From Lantana camara (taxonomy: Eukaryota > Streptophyta > Magnoliopsida > Lamiales > Verbenaceae), in the NCBI GenBank assembly GCA_037501455.1, contig CM074858.1, positions 92,912,501-92,976,500 on the forward strand: 64,000 nucleotides of DNA, read 5' to 3'. Below are positions 44,712 through 55,608 of the stretch, in pieces (within the stretch, counting starts at the first letter, position 1; every line of letters starts with the position of its first letter). Below the pieces are notes generated by a model, which saw only the letters and a list, made by a program, of their open reading frames with translations, was not told the DNA's origin and ran no database searches. A program made the translations under genes and the position numbers.

Positions 44712-45547
44712 TGATGGGTCTGAATATTGGGTACAGAGTCCAATCACTTTAGAATTTGTTTAGGTGAGGAAACCAGTTGATGTTCGCCGGGAAAGACGGG
44801 GGTTTTACCTGCTAGGACAAACACAAAGACAAAGTCAGAAGGCCAAGCTGGGGGAACTGGGGGTGATTCCCAGTTTGGCTCTCCGACGCTCAAGTCAGAT
44901 GAAGATCTGAAAGAGAGAATAAGCTAAGTATGGAGTTGTAGTAATGGAGATTGCTTACAGTGGAGAAGATGAACTCGCGTATTTATAGTTAAGGGTCAGG
45001 GACCCTTTGGTCATTTGCACTGTGTGGTCCTGGCCGAATGTTGTCTTAACACGTGGCGTTGCGAGAGAGAAACCTAGGAGGAATCTTCTGCAAAAGCTGG
45101 TGGAAGTTAGTGTTGGCAACAGTGGCAGGTGCGCGGGCATGTACGGGGTGTCAGAGAGCCGTTTTAGGGGTTGGTAACGAGGGCTGGAGAGCACGCTCGT
45201 GTCAACCAAGAGCCTTGGAGACCAAGGAATCCGCTAGGGGATGAAGGCCAAGGCTCATACAGTAGGGGGGGGGGGGGGGTAAAGAACTCCCCTAAGGAAG
45301 TGTAGCGCTCGAAGAGAGCTTCTTTGATACACTGGGGCTTGGCCCGGTCTTGCGGAGTGCCCTCGTTAGAGAACGACAATGTTGATGGCCCACGCGTGCA
45401 GCAGGGATGGCACGTGTCCCTGCGGGACTTTGACGCTCGATGGGTTTGTACGCTCGCAAATAATTACCTTAACCCCAAGGGGATAGGTGTCGTTATCTTG
45501 AGTTGCCACGTGTCCAAACGTGGGACGAGCGTATTTTGACCCCATTA
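44712..45547 (-). repeat. 5' LTR of Tat-B
   Basis: 836 bp; its outer end reads CCCATTA instead of CCCATCA (a single change). It is followed by TAGTT. TATA box on the minus strand near 44980-44987. A run of 15 G at 45265-45279 replaces GGGGGAG of the partner LTR. Confidence 0.93.
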
Positions 45548-45552
45548 TAGTT

Positions 45553-47554
45553 AGAATAATACTAGGATTAATTTATTGAAAAGTTTATAAAATCATAATT
45601 ATAGTGTTTTATAATTAAAGAAAGACTTATACAATTATATTTTGATTAGAATTCGATAGAGAGTTTGAATAGAATAAAATATCTTGAAAGAATATTTATG
45701 TATCAAATTTGTAATTTACAAAATTACCCTTAATTTTATTTTATTAGAAGTCTTACAATAAGAGTATTTTGGTTGATCACAAAGTTTTAAAAAACCAAAA
45801 AACACAACTCGCACTTATATATTATATTTTAGTCGACCCTCCTAAATAAAATTTGCGCTCCGCCACTGACTCAAATTATAGTTGATTATGTGGACATGAC
45901 TCAATTGGAATAAAACCAAAAAACACAACTCGCACTTATATATTATATTTTAGTCGACCCCCTAAATGAAATTTGTGGCTCCGCCACTGACTCAAATTAT
46001 AGTTGATTATGTGGACATGACTCAATTGGGATAAGGTGAATGATGAGAAAAGATTATGTGTTTCTAGGTCTGAATATAACAAGAAGGTAAGGTTTTATGT
46101 TTGAAGGAAATGCTTCTCAAAATTTCTCCTATACTACTCTCAATCGAAAAAAAAAAAAGATTTTATTATTATATGCAAGTAATATTCAAAGATATATTAG
46201 CAATGATATTAATAATCATTTTTAATCTTAAAGTATGTCTTGAGTTTCAAATTGAATCTGACCATTACAGTGTAGAGTTCTTTCTGTCTATATAAATATA
46301 TAATAGGGATTTGACTTGTTTGTCGGCGGTTTGTGGTCCGTGAGAGAGTAATTATCTAGGACTTTATAATAGCTTAAATGAGTTATTAAAATTATATATT
46401 TTTTTTTAGCACACGCACACTCAAACGAGATTACAAAATTATAACTTCTTTCACTTAATTAAATCGGCCCAATAGCTCCCACAATTCTAGAAGTTATCCG
46501 TTAACATTACGAAAATCGCTTCAGAAAATACTTAACTAATGGAAAACCACTACAGCAAAAATGCAACGAATGAATTCATATATATATATATATATAAAGA
46601 ACAGGAATTCTAGGCCCTTAACCATGAAAACACATTCAAAATCCCTAAGGTCCTAATCATGAAAACACATCCAGAAAATAGAACAGAAAACAGAACCATC
46701 AGTGAGGAAAACAGAACCATCAGTAAGGGAATTAATTATTTGGCAATTGATTTCGTTTGGTGTTATTTGAAGTCGGCAAAATAAAATAAGGTATGACGAG
46801 AAGTATTTCGATTCTGAATTTCTCAGCGTAAATTCATAATCAAGTTTTCTATAAATTTAAATTGATATTTCAATCTTAAATTCCATTGTGTAAATTTATA
46901 ATTAAATTTTCTATAAATTTAAATTTTATGCTAACATGCGTATCAGGGCATGCCATATATATCATCCTTGCATGTTGTGTTTTACTAGAATAAATCAATC
47001 GCGAAATTGCATGTTTATATGTGAAAATCATATTTTTATATCTCTATTTGTTTGTTCACGGTTTGATTACTGACGATGGAGAGAAATAATTTTCTGCTTA
47101 AAGTCTTTAGTTCTCTTAACAAGAATCTGCACGATAGGAGTTTCCGGTGCTCTACCAATTTTCTGTGCCGATGGCCAATGGCTTGGAATAAGCGAATGGA
47201 TTATAACCTCTTTTTATTTTGAATCGAGAAAATTCTTTTTCTCATGCTTATATCAATATTTATGATGTACGAATACTTTTAAAAATATTATTTTATCAAA
47301 TCACGTCGTGTCGAACACTCATGTCGAACACTATATCCGATACTCTTTTATTGAAAAATTCAAAAAAAAAAAATCCATGTTATTGTATCCATACCGTATC
47401 ATGTTTTTTTTTTTTTTTGTCGTCGTAGGTTAATATATATAGTGAGCCATTAAGACTACCAGATGATTAACTAGAGATTTCATGCCTAATTTTGCAAAAT
47501 ATGTTAAAAGGTTTTAACTTTTCGAATAATTCCTCAAAACTCCCCAAGTGATAA
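45553..47554. other. AT-rich intergenic DNA
   Basis: No coding region is recognised; ORFs at 46101-46295 and 47219-47428 lack any family signature. It contains the 121-bp duplication (45791-46031) and a short TA repeat near 46580. Confidence 0.6.
45791..46031. repeat. 121-bp tandem duplication
   Basis: Two adjacent units (45791-45911 and 45912-46031) begin AAAACCAAAAAACACAACTC and share the GCTCCGCCACTGACTCAAAT block. They differ at a handful of positions. Confidence 0.9.
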
Positions 47555-47818
47555 GTGAAATTTCCTTTCACTCCTCAATTTTGAAAAAATTCCCTTTCAC
47601 TCCCCAATTGAAAAATATAATCTTTCTTTACTCCCTATTTTTTCAGAATGTTGTACCCGAACTCAGGAATCGCATTTATGACGTATTTTTTTCACCAAAT
47701 GCGATTCCTGAGTTCGGGTACAACATTCTGAAAAAATAGGGAGTAAAGAAAGATTGTGTTTTTCAATTGGGGAGTGAAAGTGAACTTTTTTAAAACTGAA
47801 GAGTGAAAGGGAATTTGA
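47555..47818. mobile_element. Foldback/MITE-like inverted repeat
   Basis: Two arms are symmetric about 47687 with a 19-base loop (47678-47696). The inner ~85 bp of each arm are almost perfectly complementary (TTGTACCCGAACTCAGGAAT pairs with its complement at 47703-47722). The outer parts keep GAGTGAAAGGGAA/TTCCCTTTCACTC words. Clear target duplications were not found. Confidence 0.85.
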
Positions 47819-48175
47819 AAAAAATTTTGGTACTATCCAAAGATTGCCCTTAACTTTTAAGTTTTAACGGATGATTTGTCGCCATTAATTGGTGCGTTGG
47901 ATTCGAAAAAGGAAAATTTAATTGCCGACTTCCGTAAGCAATTGGAGATCTAATTACCTGACATAATGATGACATGCATTTCTTTTGGCCTTTTGGGAAA
48001 TTTATTTGGAGATCTAATGCACATGTATGCCGTTTGAGGACATATTGTTGGAGTATGTGCGAAGTTGTATTTCATTTGATTTATAATTCTTTTTGTTATA
48101 TTCCGCAAACATAAAATTGTTCATTGCGTGAGAACCAGTAAAAACAAATATATGGATTGTGATTATCTGATACCA

Positions 48176-48272
48176 TAAAAGGAAATCTTTTATTAAGGCG
48201 GAAATCACATATAAAATTTATAAAATTTAAATCATATGGTAAGATCATATCAAAAACTTTTATACTGTACAT
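48176..48272 (-). pseudogene. EPRV-A movement protein, N-terminal stub
   Basis: The ATG at 48272 and the following ~32 codons correspond to the start of the movement protein at 53663. Homology ends at 48176, right after TGGTATCAGA on the minus strand, a string resembling the tRNA-Met primer-binding site of pararetroviruses. Beyond it the sequence is unrelated, so this is the left end of the viral insert. Confidence 0.75.
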
Positions 48273-48914
48273 GGGTAATTTTACAAAACTAAAACAGGTT
48301 AGAGATTTAGTTCTGAACCAGTCATGGAGGTAAGCCCTAAGAACGCCTAAAACATAGCAACAGAGTGGATGAATCTAGACTTCGGTATTAAACCTAATCT
48401 CTGCTTATTTTAACTCTAACCATCCCAGAAATAAAAATTTTCGATCTGGAACTTTTTTTTTTTTTTTTAAATAAAATCCCGCCATGAACATTGATTTTAG
48501 TAACATGATATTATTCAACACAATAAGATTTAGCCGGCCATATTTGGCGACGAAATAAAACAGATATAAAATTAAGAACTTGGAAAGTAAATTGACTTAC
48601 TTATTCTGTGTCGCACACCAGTCTTGCAAGATTGCAAAATTTTCTTACTCGAATATTAAAAGTGTTTACAAACTGGAATTGAAAGTACAAATACTTGGTA
48701 TTTTTCGCTCTGCCTAATGCAAAGCTAAACTGTCCTATAAATAGGCAGAAATCGGATTTGAAATCCGGAACTGAAATCTAATCTAAACTATTTGCTCTAT
48801 TATGAATGAGCACTATACAGTTTTATTAAAACAACGACAAACAAACAGTGGGTACTTTATTAAAGTAAAAGATCCCTTCCAAAAGTGGAAATAGTTGGTG
48901 GGGTAGTTAGCATA
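48273..48914 (-). promoter_or_regulatory. EPRV-A intergenic region with TATA-like element
   Basis: Non-coding stretch between ORF2 and the movement protein ORF, with a palindromic CCTATAAATAGG at 48734-48745 that would serve as a TATA box about 470 bases before the movement protein ATG. It is highly similar to 53664-54308. A T-run (48450-48468) and a purine-rich tract are shared with EPRV-B. Confidence 0.65.
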
Positions 48915-49611
48915 TCATCCTTTCAGGACCCCATCTTGTCTTTTCCTTCTTTATTCAAATATTTTTGAATAACCTGATCAATATCTTCAAATATTTCCTC
49001 ATAAGGATTTTGTGCCTCACCAGCTGGACAATAATCTTCATTGGATAATGTATCCATTAAAACACTTGATTGTGATTCGTAGTTGAGATTTTTCATCAAA
49101 TCTTTCTTTACTTCCTTTAGTTAGGAAGCTACTTTTTCTTCATCAGTAACTTGTCATTTTTGGAAATATAATTTCTTTGAAATATATTCAAATGAACTTG
49201 GAGATTTATTCTGTTCTTCTAGAATTGTATATTCATCAATCTTCCTTTTGATATTATCAATAGCTTCTTGCCCTTCAATGCTTCCTTCTTTATTAATTTG
49301 CATCATTTTCCTCCAGAACTTTGTATAAAAAGTCCTAAAGATACATGGTATCTTTTGTTGAGTTTCTCCCAACTCTGGTTCCCATTTCCGAATCCATAGA
49401 ATACCAAATTCTGTGAAAAAATGTAAAGAAGACATTCCTTCTATCCACCTTCCATTATTTTGTGCTTCGATAATTTTTAGAGAAATATCTACCCATTGGG
49501 AATATAATTCCTGAAAAGTGCTCGGCAAAATTTTTGCTGTAGCACCAAAACTAAGCCACCATTGGTATAACCAATTTGGAATGTCCTTGTTATAAACATT
49601 CGGACAGATTT
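48915..49611 (-). pseudogene. EPRV-A ORF2, 3' part
   Basis: Protein of unknown function. The frame 49528-49154 is open. In-frame stops at about 49155 and 49133, not shared by EPRV-B, break the C-terminal part, which ends at 48915. The upstream part of the gene lies at 52400-52830, beyond the LTR-like insert L4. No catalytic motif is seen; the C-terminus is acidic with a lysine-rich end. Confidence 0.75.
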
Positions 49612-52399
49612 TGTGACACCCCGACTTATCGACCGTACAGGTATGACGTATTTGCGCAATTAAAATTATTATTTGTGTATTTTATATTTATTTAATGGTT
49701 TATTTTTTTATTATGTGAATTTGTTTATGTGCTCGTTTCTTGTTTTCGATGTCGTTTGTTGTGGTTTCGAAGTGCTTGGACCGTTTTGGACCTAAAGGAG
49801 GCTAAAAGGTATTTAGCACACCTTGGGTTCCGGTAAGCATATTTTGAGCTCGGGAATTCGGATTCGAATTCCGTCACTTCCGTTGGACTCGTTTCGACGA
49901 TTCGGAGCCAATGGAACCAACCTTATGTTTTTCCAAACCCATTTGATATTCCAAAATTCGACCGAAAGTTCATCTCGCGCCTAAATGACCACCTTGGAGG
50001 AAATTGCACATAAGTCCCTCAATTCTTGACCAATTAACCTCAAACTTGGACCCACATGACCCCAACTCAATACCCTACCATCCCTATCTCCTTCATTTCG
50101 TTCCACACCAAGAGAGAAAGAGGAATTTTCTGCTCAAAACCGAGTTCAAGGAGGAAGCAATCTTGACACTATTCATTTTCACTTTTTGAGCTCAATCCCT
50201 CACCAAATCTCTTCATTCTTGAAAGGTAAGCTTGGAATTAGAATTCTCCTCCTTCTCTTATTTGTTTTGTTTTCTTATTTGCTGAATTTGATGGTTGTAA
50301 GAGCATGATTGGATCATATATGTAAATAGTGTAGGTTTTGGTTATTTGATAAATTTTGAGTGATCTCTTGGAGTTTTGTTGGAAGCTTTGCATCTTTCTT
50401 GGTCCTAAGACGATCATATGTATATGTATGAGCTGAGTTTTGCACGAGAAGCTAGGATTCCTTGGTTTTCATTTTGGGTTTTTGAAGTTTTTGGTGAAAT
50501 ATGAACTTGGGTGTATTTCTTGCATTGATTCTTCATTTATCTTCATACTTAGGCTTAGAGATTCCATGAATTTGATGTTTTCTTGTTGTATTTTCATCCT
50601 AATATGTGTTATGTGGAGTTGGGATTTGATTAATGTTGGTTTGGGGTGAAATTTTGGCCTGAAACGAGTGTTTGCCCTGTTCTCGCCCAGCAGTGGAGGT
50701 CGCGACCGTTTTCGCTACAGATTTGGTCGAGGTCGCGACCACCTGGATTTTTCTCTACGATTTGCTGGTAGAGACCTCGACCAGTTTGTGTGCAAATCTG
50801 GTAGAGACCTCGACCCCCTTTTTTTTTCGGTTGTTTTTTTTCGGGTTTTGCGTGCGTTTCTTTGCTTCATATGGTTCATTTAATATTCAAAGAATATGTA
50901 CACTTGTTATTTGAGGTTTTAAGCTTTGTGCTATGAATTATGCTTATTTTATGCTTCTATTTTTGATGAATTTTCCGTATTTGTCTTGTATGCCCTCATA
51001 TGACTTAAGTATGCATTCATTTTATTTCATTTGCATGCATGAGCATTGCCGGGCGTCTAATTGGTACATTATTGAGTCTAAGTCTCGGGTCTTGTCTTCT
51101 TTTGTTTCAGAGCCTCTTCCGGAAGTTCGTGAGCCCGAGGTTTAGGTGCTTGTTCGCCCGTTTGCCTTCCTTTTCCACTACTTTTGTAAAGGTGAGGCTA
51201 GGATCTTTTATATTAGATAAGCGACCTAAGACCTATTACATGTTGTTTTCTTACCCCGTATGCGATTATATACCTTATGCATATATATATTAAATACGAG
51301 TGCTTAAGCTATGTTATGATTTTGTGAAATGAGCTTTAAGTTTCGAAATTGGTATAAGTATTGGCATAAGTAAGCTATGTTTTGAAATTCGTTATTTGTT
51401 TATGATATGTTTGAGCGAGTTGTACCCTGAAAGATGGGAGTTTGGTTTGATTTAGTTTGTTGGGCCCGGAGACGTGGGTAAGGGAGACCCGGGACGACCA
51501 CGGGGTCGCCGGTTATGACCCCTGTGCACGTTCTCATTTGAGATATTCACGTACGACCTATGGAGGTTGGGAAGGCATGGTATCTTGAGCCCTCGGTGGA
51601 TAACCGGGGAAGGCATATTGTGGGTTAGCTGCCCCGTATGTGTTTGGTAATGTAGGTGTTAGGGTTTGATTCCCGATACACCATGGATGTGAGGTTGGAA
51701 ATTGTGATTTGAATTCGATTTTATGTTATGTTTAATGGAGTAAGGGATAGTCCGTTCTCGCCGGACTTATGTTTATGTTATGTTCGATAGATTATGGATC
51801 GAGATAGGTTTTCCTTTATACTATATGTTATCTTTGGAAATGATTTGATATGTAAAACCCTAGCCTCGATTCATGACTATCACCTTTGTAATATGCTTTG
51901 CTCTATATTTAGGTGTGGGTGTGCGTTTAGCCCCCTCACTCAGTCGAGTTTTGACTGACCCCTCTCCTTTCCCACCTTCAGTGCAGGTTGTTTCGAGCTA
52001 GGCGGGGAAGTGCGAGTTTTAGTCTTGTACTTGTGTGTCTAGGTTGAGTTGCATTCATACTTCTTACATTTTGGATACTCCTTTTATGTATTTGAGATCA
52101 TGACTTGTCTTTTGGAGAATTATGGGCTTTTGATGTATATATACTCGATCTTTTGGGCCGTGAGGCCATTGTATATGATGTAAATGTTATTTATAGAGCT
52201 CTTTTCGATCCTTATGTTATTGCTTCCGCATTAATATGTTTGTTTGGCGCGCTCTGTCAGAGTCTTAGCCCCGCTTAGCCTAAGGAGTGAGTGTAGGTTC
52301 TGTTCGCTTAGACTTGGACTCATGTATGGAAATCCATTTCATATGTGGGTTCGGGTTTAGGTGCGGGGGATGTGGTGGCCCACCGCTCTGGGCGTCACA
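49612..52399 (+). mobile_element. LTR-like element L4 (solo LTR candidate, 2.8 kb)
   Basis: The ends are TGTGACACCCCG and GGGCGTCACA. The interrupted viral sequence supplies the empty site: GATTT flanks the insert on both sides (49607-49611 and 52400-52404), a 5-bp target duplication. TG...CA ends plus 5-bp duplication and no internal genes indicate a solo LTR. The long LTR fits a chromovirus of the Tekay/Del type by general appearance, which is only a guess. Internal features are AGGTAAGC at 50224 and a dyad motif array at 50695-50815. ORFs at 50440-51293 overlap each other and match nothing known. Confidence 0.85.
50695..50815. repeat. Dyad motif array of L4 (GGTCGCGACC / GGTaGAGacCTCgACC)
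   Basis: Motifs lie at 50695-50707, 50725-50740, 50767-50782 and 50800-50815. The first two contain the perfect palindrome GGTCGCGACC. The last two are identical to each other and read GGTAGAGACCTCGACC. The array follows TTGCCCTGTTCTCG (50672-50685). Confidence 0.85.
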
Positions 52400-52830
52400 G
52401 ATTTTGAAAAACCATGAATGCTTATGAAGCTCATTTTGATAAAGAAAAGCTTTATTAAATGCTTCAACATAATCCAAATAATTAAACTTTATTTTTACTT
52501 GGGAATTTTGGAGACTATATTCTCTTTCTCTAAGGGTACTTATTCCCCATTCTTCAGCAGATATTATTTGCTTAATACTAGCTTTACTAAAGCTATAAAC
52601 TTTAGTCTGTCTTCCTGCATAGAAGTGATCAAATTCGCAAGATCCTGTCACTTTGAGTATATTCTCAAAATGAGTTCGCTGTTTATATGAACCAGCAGTA
52701 AAAGATGCAGTATCCAAGTACCTTTGCATGAGATGCCAAATATTATCTTTCCATCTCAAATCTTTATTTTCTAAGAGTAATATTAACTCTTTATGAGGAT
52801 TTTGCTCATAAAGTAAATCAACCGATTCAA
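52400..52830 (-). pseudogene. EPRV-A ORF2, 5' part at deletion joint
   Basis: The frame from 52759 leftwards matches ORF2 of EPRV-B at 60084-60310. It starts not at an ORF2 start codon but at a deletion joint near 52830, where movement protein sequence meets ORF2 sequence. The ORF runs on past 52400 into the insert, so its last residues are not viral. Confidence 0.78.
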
Positions 52831-53663
52831 TTTAATAGATCTTCGAGTAGTAATCTCAGATCTACTAAAATTACTTTCTATAAGAATAGTCTCATCTGAT
52901 GGTTTATCAACCATCTTACATCTAGGATTTAAAGTTTGATGAGGTTTGTAATAAATTCTATAACAAACACATATAACTTCAGAACCAGGAGCATAATTAT
53001 AACCATGCGTTTTTATATTTAAGGTTAAAGCATCCAAAATATTACCATCAGATAAAGATAATTGTAGATTAGGATAAACATTAAATAGACTGGACCATGT
53101 GCTAGGCTAGATTGTATAATACCTATCAAGGATTGTTTCCAGATAAGATTTCTACCATCTCTGAGAGCAGCTATAAAACTCTCAGGTAAACCTTCCAAAG
53201 TTAAAGGTTTAAATGCAACTTGAACTAATCCAATATGAATAAATTTATAAATACCTCTATATTTATTGAAATCTCTATTATTAAGCAATTTAATAATCAT
53301 TTCATCTTTATTAAGAGAAATTGTTTCTTCTGTAGTTTTAACTACATGCTTAAAACATAATCTATCAAAAGTTCCAAATTTATAAATAACAGTGAGATCT
53401 ATTTTGGGAATAGTCCATTTATTCAGTAAATCAAGATTTTGAGGAATATCATATTTCTCTTCAATACTGTTTTTAACAGTATCTCTATTTCTAAAGATAT
53501 TCATTGAATAAAGATTGTGTTGAATACTACCAGAAATTGAAATCAATACCCATGACTTTGATACCATAAAAGGGGATCTTTTATTAAGGCGGAAATCACA
53601 TATAAAATTTATAAAATTTAATTCATTTGGTGAGACCATATCAAAAACTTTTATACTATACAT
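52831..53663 (-). pseudogene. Pararetroviral movement protein (between EPRV-B and EPRV-A)
   Basis: The ATG at 53663 opens 212 codons (to 53025). Features typical of the 30K-like movement protein family of Caulimoviridae are visible, including the hydrophobic core and a conserved block near residues 145-190. A frameshift near 53060 moves the C-terminal part to the frame 53037-52783. The downstream coat protein, protease and RT regions are missing; sequence jumps to ORF2 at 52830. The protein would have enlarged plasmodesmata for cell-to-cell spread. Confidence 0.8.
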
Positions 53664-54308
53664 GGGTAATTTTACAAAATTAAAACAGGCTAGAGATTTA
53701 GTTCTAAACCAGTCATGGAGGCAAGGCCTAAGAACGCCTAAAACATAGCAACAGAGTGGGCGAATCCAAACTTCGGTATTAAACCTAATCTCTGCTTATT
53801 TTAACTCGAACCATCCCTGAAATAAAAATTTTCGATCTGGTACTTTTTTTTTTTTTCTTTTTAATAAAATCTCGCCGTGAACATTGATTTCAGTAACATG
53901 ATATTATTCAACACAATAAGATTTAGCCGGCCATATTAGGCGACGAAATAAAACAGATATAAAATTAAGAACTTGGAAAGTAAATTGACGTACTTATTCG
54001 GTGTCGCACACCAGTCTTGCAAGATTGCAAAATTTTCTCACTCGAATATTAAAAGTGTTTACAAACTGGAATTGAAAGTACAAATACTTGGTATTTTTCA
54101 CTCTGCCTAATGCAAAGCTAAATTGTCCTATAAATAGGCGGAAAATCGGATTTGAAATCCGGAACTGAAATCTGATCTAAACTATTTGCTCTATTATGAA
54201 TGAGAACTATACAGTTTTATTAAATCAACGGCAAACAAACAGCGGGTACTTTATTAAAGTAAAAGATTCCTTCCAAAAGTGGAAATAGTTGGTGGGGTAG
54301 TTGGCATA
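53664..54308 (-). promoter_or_regulatory. EPRV-B intergenic region with TATA-like element
   Basis: It lies between ORF2 (ends 54309) and the movement protein ATG (53663). It carries CCTATAAATAGG at 54127-54138. It aligns throughout with 48273-48914, differing at scattered positions. Confidence 0.65.
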
Positions 54309-54855
54309 TCATCCTTTCAGGACCCCATCTTGTCTTTTTCCTTTTTTATTCAAATATTTTTGAATAACCTGATCAATATCTTCAAATATTTCCTCATAAG
54401 GATTTTGTGCCTCACCAGCTGGACAATAATCTTCATTGGATAATGTATCCAGTGAAACACTTGATTGTGATTCGTAGTTGAGATTTTTCATCAAATCTTT
54501 CTTTACTTCCTTTAGATAGGAAGCTACTTTTTCTTCATCAGTAACTTGTCCTTTTTGGAAATATAATTTCTTTGAAATATATTCAAATGGACTTGGAGAT
54601 TTATTCTGTTTTTCCAGAATTGTATATTAATCAATCTTCTTTTTGATATTATCTATAGTTTCTTGCCCTTCAATGCTCCCTTCTTTATTAATTTACATCA
54701 TTTTCCTCCAGAACTTTGTATAAAAAGTCCTAAAGATACATGGTATCTTTTGTTGAGTTTCTCCCAACTCTGGTTCCCATTTCCAAATCCATGGAATACC
54801 AAATTCTGTGAAAAAATGTAAAGAAGACATTCCTTCTATCCACCTTCCATTATTT
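54309..54855 (-). pseudogene. EPRV-B ORF2, 3' part
   Basis: The last 61 codons are open (54494-54309). Stops occur at about 54696 and 54629, at positions where EPRV-A has sense codons. The gene continues upstream beyond L6 at 55011. Confidence 0.75.
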
Positions 54856-55010
54856 TGTAGCACCCGAGCGCAAGGTACCACATCCCCCACACCGAGACCT
54901 GTAATATAAAATAAAATAAAATACTTGATAACGTAATTAAAATAAATTAAATGCGCACGTAATTATCACATAAGCCATACCTGTACGACTTGAAAAGTCG
55001 GGGTGTTACA
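54856..55010 (-). mobile_element. Short LTR-like element L6 (155 bp)
   Basis: It starts TGTAGCACCCGAG and ends CGGGGTGTTACA, flanked by TATTT (54851-54855 and 55011-55015). The uninterrupted sequence in EPRV-A (49448-49470) confirms the empty site. The left 45 bp are the complement of the 3' end of L5, and the right 35 bp the complement of the 5' ends of L4/L5. It is therefore the same family in reverse orientation with almost all the interior missing. Confidence 0.88.
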
Positions 55011-55344
55011 TATTTTGTGCTTCGATAATTTTTGGAGAAATATCTACCCATTGGGCATATTATTCCAGAAAAATGCTTGGGAAAATGTTTGCGGTAGGAC
55101 CAAAACTAAGCCACCATTGGTATAACCAATTTGGAATGTCCTTGTTATAAACATTCGGACAGATTTTGAAAAACCATGAATGCTTATGAAGCTTATTTTG
55201 ATAAAGAAAAGCTTTATTAAATGCTTCAACATAATCCCAATAATTAAACTTTATTTTTACTTGGGAATTTTGGAGACTATATTCTCTTTCTCTAAGGGTA
55301 CTTATTCCCCATTCTTCAGCAGATATTATTTGCTTAATAATAGC
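55011..55344 (-). pseudogene. EPRV-B ORF2, middle part
   Basis: This stretch matches 49448-49611 plus 52400-52580 of EPRV-A, now bounded by L6 and L5. The homologous frame is present with small changes. Confidence 0.75.
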
Positions 55345-55608
55345 TCTAACGCCCCAACTTTTTCGTAATTTAGAATGATGTATGTGTTTACTAATTTGCG
55401 CGAATTAATTGGCTATAAGTGTTTTCTATATTTAAATTTCGTTATTTAATTGTTAATTATGTGATTAATTGAGATATATGAAATATTTGAATTGGAATTG
55501 ATACGAATACTTGAACCACTCGCGCATGAATAATTTGTGTGCTCCCTAATTACGCGTTTAAATTATTTAATTGCCTAATTAATCGTTTATGATAATTACT
55601 GTTGACAC

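Larger units (their letters stand above)
35765..45547 (-). mobile_element. Ty3/gypsy Tat-type retrotransposon Tat-B, internally deleted (9.8 kb)
   Basis: Both LTRs are present (35765-36592 and 44712-45547), flanked by TAGTT (35760-35764 and 45548-45552). On the minus strand the order is LTR, primer-binding site, gag, protease, a deletion joint at ~41936, integrase 3' half, hairpin repeats, antisense gene, polypurine tract, LTR. Reverse transcriptase, both RNases H and the first part of integrase are missing. The element could only have moved with help from a complete relative, unless the deletion followed insertion. Confidence 0.95.

Noticed and set aside
46570..46600. Functional TATA-rich promoter
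   Set aside because: It is a simple TA dinucleotide repeat in AT-rich DNA with no gene downstream.
50672..51293. Protein genes in L4 (overlapping ORFs)
   Set aside because: They overlap in different frames, cover the motif array and have no recognisable domain or counterpart in L5.
49612..52399. Mutator-like element with a 9-bp duplication (CAGATTTTG)
   Set aside because: A 9-bp repeat can also be read, but the termini then lose TG...CA. The 5-bp reading is the one that works for L4, L5 and L6 alike.
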